From the NCBI GenBank assembly GCA_021848725.1, contig JAJZTS010000002.1, positions 1 to 64,000 on the forward strand: a stretch of DNA of 64,000 nt, given 5' to 3'. The notes under the pieces were generated by a model that worked only from the letters and a program-made list of their open reading frames with translations, had not been told where the DNA came from and made no database searches. The translations under genes were made by a program, and so were the position numbers. This document shows, one piece after another, positions 44,092 to 52,287 of the stretch (position 1 is its first letter; each line of letters opens with the position of its first letter). The stretch is from Pseudomonadota bacterium. Its GTDB lineage: Bacteria; Pseudomonadota; Gammaproteobacteria; Burkholderiales; Thiobacillaceae.

Positions 44092-44754
44092 ATGAGCATG
44101 ACCCAAGACGAATTGAAGCAGGCTGTCGCCCGCGCCGCCATCGAACACGTGCCCGCCGGCATCATCGGCGTCGGCACCGGCTCCACCGCCAATTTCTTCA
44201 TCGACGAACTGGCCCACATCAAGGGCCGCATCGACGGCGCTGTGGCCTCCTCGGTCGCCACCGCCGAACGCCTGAAGAAGCACGGCATCCGCGTGCTCGA
44301 CCTGAACGAGGCCGGCGAGATGGAAGTCTACGTCGACGGCGCCGACGAGATCACCCGGCACATGGCCATGGTCAAGGGCGGCGGCGGCGCGCTGACGCGG
44401 GAGAAGATCGTGGCCGCCTGCGCCAAGAAATTCGTCTGCATCGTCGACCAGACCAAGCTGGTCGACGTGCTGGGCAAGTTCCCACTGCCGGTCGAGGTCA
44501 TCCCCATGGCCCGCTCCTACGTGGCCCGGCAACTGGTCAAGCTCGGCGGCAACCCCGTGCTGCGTGCCGGCTTCACCACCGACAACGGCAACGTCATCCT
44601 CGACGTGCACGGCCTGAACATCCTCGACCCGGTCGCGCTGGAGACCGAGATCAACCAGCTCGTCGGCGTGGTGACCAACGGCTTGTTCGCCCGCCGCGGC
44701 GCCGATGTCTGCCTGATGGGCACGCCGGAAGGCGTGCAGACCCTGACCCGCTAA
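44092..44754 (+). CDS. rpiA: Ribose-5-phosphate isomerase A
   Basis: A 220-residue enzyme of the pentose phosphate and Calvin cycles that interconverts ribose-5-phosphate and ribulose-5-phosphate. [21 protein letters not shown] (catalytic Asp) and [14 protein letters not shown] (catalytic Glu and Lys) are all intact and the length is typical. The uracil-DNA glycosylase gene follows after 10 bases on the same strand. Confidence 0.96.
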   Translation: MSMTQDELKQAVARAAIEHVPAGIIGVGTGSTANFFIDELAHIKGRIDGAVASSVATAERLKKHGIRVLDLNEAGEMEVYVDGADEITRHMAMVKGGGGALTREKIVAACAKKFVCIVDQTKLVDVLGKFPLPVEVIPMARSYVARQLVKLGGNPVLRAGFTTDNGNVILDVHGLNILDPVALETEINQLVGVVTNGLFARRGADVCLMGTPEGVQTLTR

Positions 44755-44764
44755 ATTTCTAGCG

Positions 44765-45379
44765 ATGCCGACAGTCGGTGCCAGACTCAAGGCGCATCAA
44801 GCGGCACTGAGCCTATGCACCAAGTGCCGGCCAGACATGATCGGCCCGGTGGTCATGGGCCGACCGGTCGCCTCGAAAATCCTGCAAATCGGCCAGGCGC
44901 CCGGGCCTTACGAGGGCAAGATCGGCCAACCCTTCGCCTGGACCGCCGGCAAGACCTTGTTCAAATGGTATGCCTCGCTCGGCGTCTCGGAGGAGCAGTT
45001 CCGCAGCCGCGTCTATATGGCCGCCGTCTGCCGCTGCTTTCCCGGCAAGAACCCCAAGGGCGGCGACCGCGTGCCCGATCAGAATGAGATTGCCCAGTGC
45101 AGCGAATGGCTGCGCCGGGAAGTCGAGATACTCAAACCCGAACTGATCATCCCGGTCGGCAAGCTCGCCATCGCGCAAATCCTGCATACGCCGCGCCTGG
45201 TCGACGCGGTCGGACGGATTCACCGGGTCGAATATTTCGGGTTGGAATCGGATGTGATCGCCCTGCCGCATCCGTCCGGGCTGTCGACCTGGTTCAAGAC
45301 GGAACCCGGCAAGACCTTGCTGCAGCGCGCCTTGACCTTGATTGCGGAACATCCGGCTTGGCGTAGCACCTTCCTCTAG
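44765..45379 (+). CDS. Uracil-DNA glycosylase superfamily protein with Fe-S cysteines
   Basis: A 204-residue protein of the UDG superfamily. IGQAPGPYEG is motif 1 and LPHPSG is motif 2. Four cysteines (Cys18-x2-Cys21 in CTKC; further on CRCFPG and QCSEWL) match the [4Fe-4S] pattern of family 4/5-like glycosylases. It should remove uracil or a related damaged base from DNA. It probably shares the rpiA transcript. Confidence 0.88.
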   Translation: MPTVGARLKAHQAALSLCTKCRPDMIGPVVMGRPVASKILQIGQAPGPYEGKIGQPFAWTAGKTLFKWYASLGVSEEQFRSRVYMAAVCRCFPGKNPKGGDRVPDQNEIAQCSEWLRREVEILKPELIIPVGKLAIAQILHTPRLVDAVGRIHRVEYFGLESDVIALPHPSGLSTWFKTEPGKTLLQRALTLIAEHPAWRSTFL

Positions 45380-45516
45380 CAAGCGCGGATCGACCACCTC
45401 AGCGTGGATGTACAGGTCGAGCCGTTTATTCGCTTTGAATGAGCTTAGCTAGACTGAAATGAAGTAGGCACAACCAATTGAAGCCGGACCCTCTAATTTC
45501 AGGAGGTTGCCCAGTG

Positions 45517-45590
45517 GTAGGGTGCCCCCGCTGTGCGAGGATAAACGCCATGCGCACCAGCCGAACAATGGTGCGTAAAACGTACCCTAC
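45517..45590. repeat. Palindromic intergenic repeat with GTAGGGT/ACCCTAC ends
   Basis: A 74-base imperfect palindrome bounded by GTAGGGT and ACCCTAC, with inner arms TGCGCACC and GGTGCGTA. It lies in the non-coding interval 45380-45615 between the uracil-DNA glycosylase and yacG genes; no gene was seen in that interval. Similar GTAGGGTG-type palindromes are a frequent dispersed repeat in proteobacteria and cyanobacteria. Confidence 0.6.
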
Positions 45591-45615
45591 GCTTGCTAGC
45601 AGAGAGTGTGCGCGC

Positions 45616-45798
45616 CTACTCCTGCTCTCCGCTCAAAGGCTCGTCCTCTGCCGGCACGCGGTATTTCTCCGTGGCCCATTCGCCCAGGTCGATCAGCTTG
45701 CAGCGCTCGGAGCAGAAGGGCTTGAATTGGTTTTCCGGCCGCCACTCGACGGGCTTGCCGCAAGTGGGACAGGTAACGATGCGATATTTTTCAGTCAT
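45616..45798 (-). CDS. yacG: DNA gyrase inhibitor YacG (zinc protein)
   Basis: A 60-residue protein with the YacG pattern: [12 protein letters not shown] and [22 protein letters not shown], four cysteines binding one zinc, then an acidic tail ([11 protein letters not shown]). YacG binds GyrB and inhibits gyrase in E. coli. It is often beside coaE and zapD; here it is alone between repeats. No strong ribosome site is visible. A terminator-like hairpin lies just upstream (45815-45832). Confidence 0.93.
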   Translation of the reverse strand: MTEKYRIVTCPTCGKPVEWRPENQFKPFCSERCKLIDLGEWATEKYRVPAEDEPLSGEQE

Positions 45799-45814
45799 TA
45801 AATCAGCACAATAA

Positions 45815-45832
45815 AAACGCGCTTGCGCGTTT
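45815..45832 (-). terminator. Hairpin with T-tract upstream of yacG
   Basis: AAACGCGC/GCGCGTTT perfect 8-base arms, followed on the minus strand by TTATTG. It reads as a second terminator for transcripts from erpA. The 16 bases CAATAAAAACGCGCTT (45809-45824) recur at 63981-63996. Confidence 0.6.
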
Positions 45833-45868
45833 CAGTGAAGACTTATGCGCGAAGCGCGTTAGTCGAAA

Positions 45869-45898
45869 CTAAAAAGGCGGCCGAAGCCGCCTTTTTAG
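45869..45898. terminator. Strong bidirectional terminator after erpA
   Basis: Perfect 13-bp stem (CTAAAAAGGCGGC/GCCGCCTTTTTAG) with a CGAA loop (TTCG on the minus strand, an extra-stable tetraloop). It lies 15 bases beyond the erpA stop. Confidence 0.92.
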
Positions 45899-45913
45899 CA
45901 CATCCGTTTCCGC

Positions 45914-46261
45914 TTAGGCGGAGAAGGAGGAACCACAACCGCAGGTGGATACGGCGTTGGGGTTCTTGATCACGAACTGGGCGCCTTCCAGGCCTTCGCT
46001 GTAGTCGATCTCGGCGCCGACCATGTATTGCAGGCTCATCGGGTCGATCAGCAGGGTGACGCCGTTCTTCTGCATGATGGTGTCGTCTTCGTTCTGCACT
46101 TCGTCGAAGGTGAAGCCGTACTGGAAACCGGAGCAGCCGCCACCGGTGACGAAGACGCGCAGTTTCAGGTCGGGGTTGCCCTCTTCCTCGATCAACGATT
46201 TCACCTTGTTGGCGGCGTTGTCGGTGAAGACCAGGGGGGTCATTTCGGTCGCGGCATTCAT
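45914..46261 (-). CDS. erpA: Iron-sulfur cluster insertion protein ErpA
   Basis: A 115-residue A-type Fe-S carrier. The three conserved cysteines are in [11 protein letters not shown] and TCGCGSSF. The acidic stretch and length fit ErpA rather than IscA. It delivers [4Fe-4S] or [2Fe-2S] clusters to apo-enzymes, such as those of isoprenoid synthesis and respiration. AGGAG lies 7 bases ahead of the ATG. It has its own promoter and a strong terminator, so it is a single-gene unit. Confidence 0.95.
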   Translation of the reverse strand: MNAATEMTPLVFTDNAANKVKSLIEEEGNPDLKLRVFVTGGGCSGFQYGFTFDEVQNEDDTIMQKNGVTLLIDPMSLQYMVGAEIDYSEGLEGAQFVIKNPNAVSTCGCGSSFSA

Positions 46262-46295
46262 CGCGCTACTCCTAATAAAAAAGTTCAGCTAAGGC

Positions 46296-46324
46296 ATTAT
46301 TGGGGCCGGGAAAGTTCCCGTCAA
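46296..46324 (-). promoter_or_regulatory. Predicted erpA promoter with an operator-like palindrome
   Basis: On the minus strand TTGACG (46319-46324) and AATAAT (46296-46301) are 17 bases apart, each one base from consensus. A perfect palindrome CGGGAA-AG-TTCCCG (46307-46320) fills the spacer and overlaps the -35, a position where a repressor would block RNA polymerase. Confidence 0.65.
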
Positions 46325-46358
46325 CCATGCCCTCAATATGGGTTCGTCCCTGGAAAAT

Positions 46359-47387
46359 TCAAGGCGAAACAGCGATTTGGGTCAGACCCATCTGCTCGGT
46401 TAGGCCAAACATCAGGTTCATGTTCTGCACGGCCTGGCCGGCGGCGCCCTTGACCAGGTTGTCGATCACCGACAGCACGACCACGGTGTCGCCGCCCTGC
46501 GGCCGGTGCACGGCGATGCGGCAGGTGTTGATCGAGCGCACCGAGCGGGTCTCCGGATGCGACTTGGCCGGCATGACGTCGACGAAGTATTCGCCGGCGT
46601 AACGCTTTTCGAACAGGGCCTGCAAGTCGACGTCCTTTTCCAGCTTGGCATAGAGCGTGGCGTGGATGCCGCGGACCATCGGGGTGAGGTGCGGCACGAA
46701 GGTCAGGCCGACGTCATGCCCGGCCATCAGGCCCAGGCCCTGGCGGATCTCCGGCAGATGACGATGACCGGCTACGGCATAGGCACGGAACGAGTCGGTG
46801 GCCTCGGCGTAGAGGATGTGGGTCTCGGCCTTGCGCCCGGCGCCGGACACGCCGGACTTGCAGTCGGCCACCAGGCCGTTGGTGTCGACCACGCCGGCCT
46901 CGACCAGGGGCAGAAAGCCGAGCTGCACGGCAGTCGGATAGCAGCCGGGATTGGCGATCAGCCTCGCCTGTCTGACGGCCTCGCGGTTGATCTCAGGCAG
47001 GCCGTAGACCGCCTCGGCCACCAGGTCCGGGCAGGCGTGCTCCATGCCGTACCACTTGGACCACTCGGCTACGTCCTTGATGCGGAAATCGGCCGCCAGA
47101 TCGATGACCTTGACCCCGGCATCGAGCAACTCGCGGGTCTGCTGCATGGCGACGCCGTTTGGGGTGGCGAAGAACACCACGTCGCACGATTTGAGCGGCG
47201 CCTCCTCCGGCGTGGCGAAGGCGAGCTCGACCCGGCCGCGCAGGGAGGGGAACATCTCGGCCACCGGCATGCCGGCCTCCTTGCGCGAGGTGATGGCCGC
47301 CAGCTCGACCTCGGGGTGCTGGGCCAACAAGCGGAGCAGCTCCACGCCCGTGTAGCCGGTGCCGCCGACGATGCCTGCCTTGATCAT
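46359..47387 (-). CDS. argC: N-acetyl-gamma-glutamyl-phosphate reductase
   Basis: A 342-residue NADPH enzyme that makes N-acetylglutamate semialdehyde, the third step of arginine synthesis. [17 protein letters not shown] binds NADP, the catalytic cysteine is in NPGCYPTA and the histidine in AGHRHLPEI. Length is typical of the short ArgC form. AAAGGA precedes the ATG by 8 bases. It lies downstream of rplM-rpsI on the same strand but a terminator separates them. Confidence 0.96.
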   Translation of the reverse strand: MIKAGIVGGTGYTGVELLRLLAQHPEVELAAITSRKEAGMPVAEMFPSLRGRVELAFATPEEAPLKSCDVVFFATPNGVAMQQTRELLDAGVKVIDLAADFRIKDVAEWSKWYGMEHACPDLVAEAVYGLPEINREAVRQARLIANPGCYPTAVQLGFLPLVEAGVVDTNGLVADCKSGVSGAGRKAETHILYAEATDSFRAYAVAGHRHLPEIRQGLGLMAGHDVGLTFVPHLTPMVRGIHATLYAKLEKDVDLQALFEKRYAGEYFVDVMPAKSHPETRSVRSINTCRIAVHRPQGGDTVVVLSVIDNLVKGAAGQAVQNMNLMFGLTEQMGLTQIAVSP

Positions 47388-47445
47388 GTGCCGTGTCCTT
47401 TACCGATGTTTCTGCAATAGGGCAATGATAGCCCCGCTCCGTGAC

Positions 47446-47475
47446 AAATAAAAAAGCCGCCCAGAAGGCGGCTTT
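47446..47475 (-). terminator. Rho-independent terminator of rplM-rpsI
   Basis: AAAGCCGCC/GGCGGCTTT perfect 9-base arms (47453-47461/47467-47475) with loop CAGAA; the T-tract extends on the minus strand. It lies 16 bases beyond the rpsI stop. Confidence 0.92.
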
Positions 47476-47491
47476 CTTGAACTGCAGGCGA

Positions 47492-47884
47492 TTAGCGCTT
47501 GGAGAACTGCTTGCGCCGGCGGGCCTTGTGCAGACCGACCTTCTTACGCTCGACCTCGCGGGCATCGCGGGTGACCAGACCGGCATGCTTGAGCACGCTC
47601 TTCAGGCCCGGATCGTATTCGATCAGCGCGCGGGTGATGCCGTGGCGCACCGCACCGGCTTGGCCGGATTCGCCGCCGCCGTCGACGTTCACCATGATGT
47701 CGAAGGTGCCTTCCTTCTCGGTCAGCACCAGGGGCTGACGCACGACCATGCGGCCGGTTTCGCGAGCGAAGTATTGGTCGACCGGTTTGCCGTTGACGAC
47801 GATCTGGCCCTTGCCAGCTTTGATGAAGACGCGAGCGACGGAGCTCTTGCGACGCCCAGTGCCGTAGTAATAGTCACCGATCAT
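47492..47884 (-). CDS. rpsI: 30S ribosomal protein S9
   Basis: A 130-residue ribosomal protein with the universal [10 protein letters not shown] opening and the basic C-terminal tail ending [11 protein letters not shown], which reaches the P-site tRNA. It follows rplM by 10 bases, the standard L13-S9 operon. Confidence 0.98.
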   Translation of the reverse strand: MIGDYYYGTGRRKSSVARVFIKAGKGQIVVNGKPVDQYFARETGRMVVRQPLVLTEKEGTFDIMVNVDGGGESGQAGAVRHGITRALIEYDPGLKSVLKHAGLVTRDAREVERKKVGLHKARRRKQFSKR

Positions 47885-47894
47885 GACTTAATCC

Positions 47895-48323
47895 TTAAAT
47901 TTCCAGAGCTTTGGGCTGCTGGGCGGCATGGGGATGCTCGCCGCCGGCATAGACCTTCAGCTTCTTGATCATGGCGTAGCCCAGCGGGCCCTTGGGCAGC
48001 ATGCCCTTGACGGCCTTCTCCAGGGCACGGCCAGGGTGCTTGGCCTGCATGTCCTTGAAGTTGGTCTCGTAGATGCCGCCGGGGAAACCGGAGTGGCGGT
48101 AATACGTCTTGTCCAGGGCCTTGTTACCGGTCACGCGAATCTTGTCGGCATTGACCACGACGATGAAATCGCCGGTGTCCACGTGCGGGGTATAAATGGC
48201 CTTGTGCTTGCCGCGCAGACGACGGGCGATCTCGCTCGCCAGGCGACCGAGCACCTTGTCGTCGGCATTCACGACATACCAGTCGTGCACGACTTCGAGC
48301 GGCTTGGCAGAAAAGGTTTTCAT
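47895..48323 (-). CDS. rplM: 50S ribosomal protein L13
   Basis: A 142-residue ribosomal protein ([49 protein letters not shown]). I chose the ATG at 48323, which gives the usual length and N-terminus; a TTG four codons upstream is also in frame. First gene of the L13-S9 operon. Confidence 0.98.
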   Translation of the reverse strand: MKTFSAKPLEVVHDWYVVNADDKVLGRLASEIARRLRGKHKAIYTPHVDTGDFIVVVNADKIRVTGNKALDKTYYRHSGFPGGIYETNFKDMQAKHPGRALEKAVKGMLPKGPLGYAMIKKLKVYAGGEHPHAAQQPKALEI

Positions 48324-48358
48324 GTTGTTTTCCAAGGGTCAAACGCGGAAAGACGCGG

Positions 48359-48388
48359 ATTGTATGCAATATTTCAAAGTCCTGTCAA
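48359..48388 (-). promoter_or_regulatory. Strong predicted sigma-70 promoter of rplM-rpsI
   Basis: On the minus strand a perfect TTGACA (48383-48388) and TACAAT (48359-48364, one mismatch) are 18 bases apart, with the -10 35 bases before the rplM ATG. Confidence 0.85.
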
Positions 48389-48486
48389 ACCCGATTTACG
48401 CAAAAGACAATAACTGGATAATAGCGGCGCGCTGGCTGTCACCCCGCCAAACCTGGGCAACGGCCCCCAAAACTCGAGGAGGATGC

Positions 48487-48909
48487 ATGAAAACCCGCGT
48501 GAAATGGATCGAAGACGTCTGCTTCATGGGCGAAACCGACAGCGGCCACGCCGTCGTGATGGACGGCGCGCCCGACATCGGCGGCCGCAATCTCGGCCCC
48601 CGGCCGATGGAGATGCTGCTTTTGGGCGCCGGCGGCTGCACCTCGGTCGACGTCATCATGATTCTGAAGAAGAGCCGGCAGGACGTGACCGGCTGCGAGG
48701 TGGTGCTCGAGGCCGACCGGGCCAACGATCACCCCAAGGTGTTCACCAAGATCAACATGCACTTCATCGTGCGCGGCCGCAACCTGAAGGCCGAGACGGT
48801 GGAGCGGGCGATCAAGCTATCGGCCGAGAAATACTGCTCGGCCACGATCATGCTGGCGAAGACCGCCGAGGTGACGCACGACTTCGAGATTATCGAAGAA
48901 ACGGCTTAA
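48487..48909 (+). CDS. OsmC family protein
   Basis: A 140-residue protein of the OsmC/Ohr superfamily. The two conserved cysteines of the peroxidatic site appear in LLLGAGGCTSVDV and EKYCSATIML. The sequence is closest to the YhfA-like branch rather than classical Ohr. Such proteins reduce organic hydroperoxides with thiols, though YhfA substrates are unknown. GAGGAGG lies just ahead of the ATG at 48487. It is divergent from rplM. Confidence 0.9.
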   Translation: MKTRVKWIEDVCFMGETDSGHAVVMDGAPDIGGRNLGPRPMEMLLLGAGGCTSVDVIMILKKSRQDVTGCEVVLEADRANDHPKVFTKINMHFIVRGRNLKAETVERAIKLSAEKYCSATIMLAKTAEVTHDFEIIEETA

Positions 48910-48920
48910 ATCGTTTTTAT

Positions 48921-48993
48921 GTCATTCCCGCGGAAGCGGGAATCCAGGAGTTCCGGAAACGTTGTTATGGATTCCCGCTTCCGCGGGCATGAC
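48921..48993. repeat. Paired ATTCCCGC hairpin repeat (REPIN/dRS3-like)
   Basis: Two inverted hairpins: ATTCCCGC/GCGGGAAT (48924-48931/48936-48943) and ATTCCCGC/GCGGGCAT (48971-48978/48983-48990, one mismatch), bounded by GTCAT and ATGAC. The core equals the ATTCCC-N8-GGGAAT repeats found in Neisseria and many proteobacteria. It lies between the convergent OsmC and DUF2322 genes and may help end both transcripts. Confidence 0.85.
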
Positions 48994-49003
48994 GACTCAA
49001 TCC

Positions 49004-49315
49004 TTAGGCCGAGTAGGTCTTCACCGCGTAATTGCCCTGGCTGGCCGCCACGGCAAAAAGGCGGTCAATATTGGGGTGCTTACCGGGATTGGCGCGCGCA
49101 TCCGCAGTGTGCTCCGCATAGAGCACCAAGCCCTCTGCCGCCGCGGCGGCATCGATCGCGCCGTGCTTGCCGGCCAGGTAGGCATAGACCCGCACCGAAC
49201 CGGCGCTACCCGGCTTGTTCTCGATCACCTCCATCACGCCGTTGGCCGCGGTCAGTTCGATGCGCGCCAGATGGTCGGCAGCAGGCAAGGCGGCGAGGTT
49301 TTCTGCGAAGGCCAT
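49004..49315 (-). CDS. DUF2322 family protein
   Basis: A 103-residue soluble protein with no signal peptide or membrane segment. The sequence (AENLAALPAADHLARIEL; HPNIDRLFAVAASQ) matches the DUF2322 family of beta- and gammaproteobacteria, for which no function is known. It starts 2 bases downstream of the coq7 stop, so it is at the end of a long minus-strand gene run. Confidence 0.75.
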   Translation of the reverse strand: MAFAENLAALPAADHLARIELTAANGVMEVIENKPGSAGSVRVYAYLAGKHGAIDAAAAAEGLVLYAEHTADARANPGKHPNIDRLFAVAASQGNYAVKTYSA

Positions 49316-49317
49316 TT

Positions 49318-49947
49318 TTAAATTCTGTAGGCGGTGTGGGTCAATATCTTCGAGGTCGCCTGCATCGCCAGTTTCACCGGCAAAGGTAGCGGCACGCCGC
49401 CGTGCGCGACGGCGGTTTCGGCGTGTTTGATTTCATCCGCCTTCATTTGCTCGACGACAGCGCGGCTCTTGGCGTCTTGCGCCGGCAGCGTATCCAGATG
49501 GCCATTCAGGTGGCCTTCGACCTGGCGCTCGGTCTCGGCCAGAAAGCCCAGGTTCCACTTATCGCCCAAGGCGCCGGCGATGGCGCCGAGGGTGAACGAG
49601 CCGGCATACCACAAGGGGTTGAGCAGGCTCTTGTGGCTGCCCAATGCCTCCAAGCGACGTTCGCACCAAGCCAAGTGTTCGGTTTCTTCGGCGCTCGCCT
49701 CTTGCAGCGCACGCTGTACCTCGGGGTCGCGCGCGGTCAGGGCCTGGCCCTGATACAAGGCCTGGGCGCAGACCTCGCCGCTGTGATTCACCCGCATCAA
49801 CCCGGCGGCATGGCGTTTTTCCGCCTCGCTCAGCTCGGCCTCGGGCAGCTCGGCATCGGGATAGGGGCGGCGGCTATGGGCCTGGGCGAACACCGTGCGC
49901 AAGGCCTTGTCGAATTGGATGATCAGATTGTCTGGAATGGGCAGCAT
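49318..49947 (-). CDS. coq7: 2-nonaprenyl-3-methyl-6-methoxy-1,4-benzoquinol hydroxylase Coq7
   Basis: A 209-residue ferritin-like di-iron monooxygenase for the last hydroxylation in ubiquinone synthesis. Iron ligands are in [24 protein letters not shown] and [13 protein letters not shown] chose the ATG at 49947 because GGAG lies 9 bases ahead of it; an in-frame ATG at 49956 touches that same GGAG and is therefore unlikely. It follows the PNPOx-like gene by 29 bases. Confidence 0.93.
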   Translation of the reverse strand: MLPIPDNLIIQFDKALRTVFAQAHSRRPYPDAELPEAELSEAEKRHAAGLMRVNHSGEVCAQALYQGQALTARDPEVQRALQEASAEETEHLAWCERRLEALGSHKSLLNPLWYAGSFTLGAIAGALGDKWNLGFLAETERQVEGHLNGHLDTLPAQDAKSRAVVEQMKADEIKHAETAVAHGGVPLPLPVKLAMQATSKILTHTAYRI

Positions 49948-49976
49948 GGTAGGCATCTCCAACAACACGGGCCGGA

Positions 49977-50537
49977 TTATACGGCGTCGGCCTGTTCGTC
50001 GCCCAAACCGGTCGGCAGGCCGTCGATGCTGAGCCGGTTCTTCTGCTGGCGATAGTCGCGCAGACCCGCCGCCCCCTTCTTCTCGGCCCAATCGAGCAGC
50101 AGGCTACGCTCGCCGGCGAAATCGAAATAGGGCACGGCGAAGCCGCACGAGGTCTGCACCGAATCGATGTGCAGCAGGATGATCTGGCGCGCGCCGAGGA
50201 GATCGGGAAACCTGGACTTGAGTTCGGCCCAGGCTGGCAGTTCCGGCCGCACCACCTCACCCTGGCCGTATAGGCGCAGGATCAAAGGCTCGCCATCGAA
50301 GGCGCAGCACATCAGGGTAAGCCGGCCGTTCTCGCGGATGTGGGCGGCGGTTTCCGCGCTGCTACCGGTAAGGTCGAGATAGGCCACCGTCTTCGGCCCC
50401 AGCACGCGCAGGCTGTCCATGCCCTTGGGCGACACGTTGACCCGGCCGGCATGCGGCGCCGTCGCGACGAAAAAGATCTTTTGCCGGCCGATGAACTCGA
50501 TTTGCTCCGGATTCAACGCCTCGAAAAATTTCGCCAT
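49977..50537 (-). CDS. Pyridoxamine-5'-phosphate-oxidase-fold flavoprotein
   Basis: A 186-residue protein with the split-barrel FMN-binding fold of PNPOx-like proteins ([26 protein letters not shown] at the N-terminus, then [17 protein letters not shown]). It is not PdxH, since the substrate residues of that enzyme are not evident. Family members bind FMN, haem or F420 and often act as small reductases or oxidases. It lies 12 bases from the Lon-domain gene in the same direction. Confidence 0.82.
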   Translation of the reverse strand: MAKFFEALNPEQIEFIGRQKIFFVATAPHAGRVNVSPKGMDSLRVLGPKTVAYLDLTGSSAETAAHIRENGRLTLMCCAFDGEPLILRLYGQGEVVRPELPAWAELKSRFPDLLGARQIILLHIDSVQTSCGFAVPYFDFAGERSLLLDWAEKKGAAGLRDYRQQKNRLSIDGLPTGLGDEQADAV

Positions 50538-50549
50538 GCCATTTCCCCT

Positions 50550-51131
50550 TTATTTGTCGTCTTGCCAGCCATGATCGCGCACGAATTCGACGATGATCTC
50601 CAGGCGCCGCACCGGGTCGTCAAGTTCCAGCATGGCCTGGCGCACGGCCATCTCAAACGGCAGCAGCTCGACCAGGCGATGACCGACCCACGCCACCTCG
50701 TCGCGCACCGGTCTCAGTTCCAACTCCGGCAATTCCTCGGCCATACGCCGCAGCAAACGTAGACAAGCGGCACAGTGCTCGGGCACCGGCGCGTTCGATT
50801 CGGCTGGCCACAGCTCGACCTCGCCGATCAGCAAGCGATTGGGGCCGACCCGCGTGGACTGAATACGGAAACGGTCGCCGCCCTCGACATCGATATCGAA
50901 CACACCCGGCTCGTGCATGTCGGCTTTGCGGATATGGGCCAGGGTGCCGACCTGCTCGGGCTCGGCCGCCTCGCCCACCTCGGAGCCGGACTTGATCAGG
51001 CAGATACCGAAGGGATCGCCGCCGCGCAGACAGGCGCTGACCAGATCGAGGTAGCGCGGCTCGAACACCTTGAGCCGCAAATGCCCACCCGGCAAGAGCA
51101 GGGTGTTGAGCGGGAACAGCGGCAGTTCCAT
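50550..51131 (-). CDS. Lon substrate-binding (N-terminal) domain protein
   Basis: A 193-residue protein consisting only of the N-terminal domain of Lon protease (MELPLFPLNTLLLPGGHLRLKVFEPRYLDLV is the hallmark opening). No ATPase or protease domain is present. Stand-alone proteins of this family are thought to bind proteins or act as adaptors; function unproven. The ATG overlaps the ubiX-like stop by one base (TGATG). Confidence 0.9.
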   Translation of the reverse strand: MELPLFPLNTLLLPGGHLRLKVFEPRYLDLVSACLRGGDPFGICLIKSGSEVGEAAEPEQVGTLAHIRKADMHEPGVFDIDVEGGDRFRIQSTRVGPNRLLIGEVELWPAESNAPVPEHCAACLRLLRRMAEELPELELRPVRDEVAWVGHRLVELLPFEMAVRQAMLELDDPVRRLEIIVEFVRDHGWQDDK

Positions 51132-51748
51132 CAGCCCGCGCCGACCTCGCCCCAGCGTTGCAGCAATCGATGCGGCACGCCGACCTGATCCAACACGCGG
51201 GCGACGATGAAATCGACCACCGCCGCGACCGACTGCGGCCGATGGTAGAAACCGGGATTGGCCGGCAGGATCGTGGCGCCGGCTTCGGCCAGTTGCGTCA
51301 TGTTGCGCAGATGGATCAGCGAAAACGGCGTCTCGCGCGGCACCAGGATCAACGGCCGCTTTTCCTTCAACATCACGTCGGCCGCGCGCTCGATCAAGTT
51401 GTCGGCCAGGCCCTGGGCGATGGCGGCAAGGCTGCCCATGGTGCAGGGGCAGACGATCATCGCATCGGCCGGGTTGGAACCGGAAGCGACCGGGGCGAAC
51501 CACTCCTCCTTGCCGTAGGCGAGCAATTCGCCGCCGTGCCCGGCGAAGCGCGCGCTCAATTGCCCGGCCAACTCGGCCGTGTCGCTCGGCAACACGATGT
51601 CCAACTCTTGCTTGGCGACAATGCGCGCCGCCGACGAGACCAGCAACTCGACCCGGCAGCCGGCCTGCAACAGGCATTCGAGCAAGCGCAGGCCATAGGC
51701 CATGCCCGATGCGCCGGTCCAGGCCAAGGCAATGCGCTTGGGCGTCAT
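51131..51748 (-). CDS. UbiX-family flavin prenyltransferase
   Basis: A 205-residue flavoprotein. ALAWTGASGMAYGLRLLE binds FMN, CPCTMGSLAAIAQGLADNLIERAADVMLKE and LVPRETPFSLIHLRNM match UbiX/Pad1, which prenylates FMN to make the cofactor of UbiD-type decarboxylases. Its neighbours are quinone-linked (coq7 downstream), consistent with ubiquinone synthesis; no ubiD is in the window. The ATG overlaps the previous stop as ATGA. Confidence 0.92.
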   Translation of the reverse strand: MTPKRIALAWTGASGMAYGLRLLECLLQAGCRVELLVSSAARIVAKQELDIVLPSDTAELAGQLSARFAGHGGELLAYGKEEWFAPVASGSNPADAMIVCPCTMGSLAAIAQGLADNLIERAADVMLKEKRPLILVPRETPFSLIHLRNMTQLAEAGATILPANPGFYHRPQSVAAVVDFIVARVLDQVGVPHRLLQRWGEVGAG

Positions 51749-52287
51749 GCGGCCACCTCCCGGCGACATTCAGGCTGGGGCAGGTTCATCATGCGCGCGA
51801 CAATCAGGCCGTTGGCCAAACCGGTCAGCCAGGCCGCGGTGAGAAACCACGGCAACAGGCCTTGCAGGCTGACGTGCGGCATCAACCAAAGATCGACCAC
51901 CGCCAATTGCATAGCGATATGGACAAAGGCCGCCAGCAGCGACAAACCGACCGGGCCGAACCAAGCTTGCGGCAAGCGGATGGCGGCGGCCAACACAAGC
52001 AAGCTGGCTAGACCACCGGTCAGGCTCAGGACGAAGGTCGGCGTTAGAAAGGTGCCGAGAAACAACGCCCCGGCGACGATGCGCAACAGCGAAACCCAGG
52101 CCGCCGCGCGCCAACCGAAGCGATACAGCACCAGCAGCGTGACGATGTTGGCCAGGCCGGGCTTGATGCCGGGGATGGGTAAAGGGATGGCCGCCTCGGC
52201 CAGGGTCAGGCCGATGCCGGCCGCCGCCAGCGCGGCGATGCGGCGGTCTTCCAGGCTCGCCCGCAGTTCAATAGTTGAGGCTGTCAT
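51745..52287 (-). CDS. Gx-transporter / heptaprenyl-diphosphate-synthase-component-I-like membrane protein
   Basis: A 180-residue membrane protein with about five helices (GIGLTLAEAAIPLPIPGIKPGLANIVTLL; SLTGGLASLLVLAAAI). It matches the Hpre_diP_synt_I/Gx transporter family, which resembles ECF-type substrate-binding subunits and in Firmicutes is linked to prenyl-diphosphate synthesis. The substrate is not known. It overlaps the NusG-domain-II gene by 20 bases and the ubiX-like gene by 4. Confidence 0.78.
   Translation of the reverse strand: MTASTIELRASLEDRRIAALAAAGIGLTLAEAAIPLPIPGIKPGLANIVTLLVLYRFGWRAAAWVSLLRIVAGALFLGTFLTPTFVLSLTGGLASLLVLAAAIRLPQAWFGPVGLSLLAAFVHIAMQLAVVDLWLMPHVSLQGLLPWFLTAAWLTGLANGLIVARMMNLPQPECRREVAA

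Noticed and set aside
45478-45801. A 107-codon open frame on the + strand between the uracil-DNA glycosylase gene and yacG
   Set aside because: It runs through the palindromic repeat and then antisense to yacG, has no domain resemblance, and its composition follows the opposite-strand gene.
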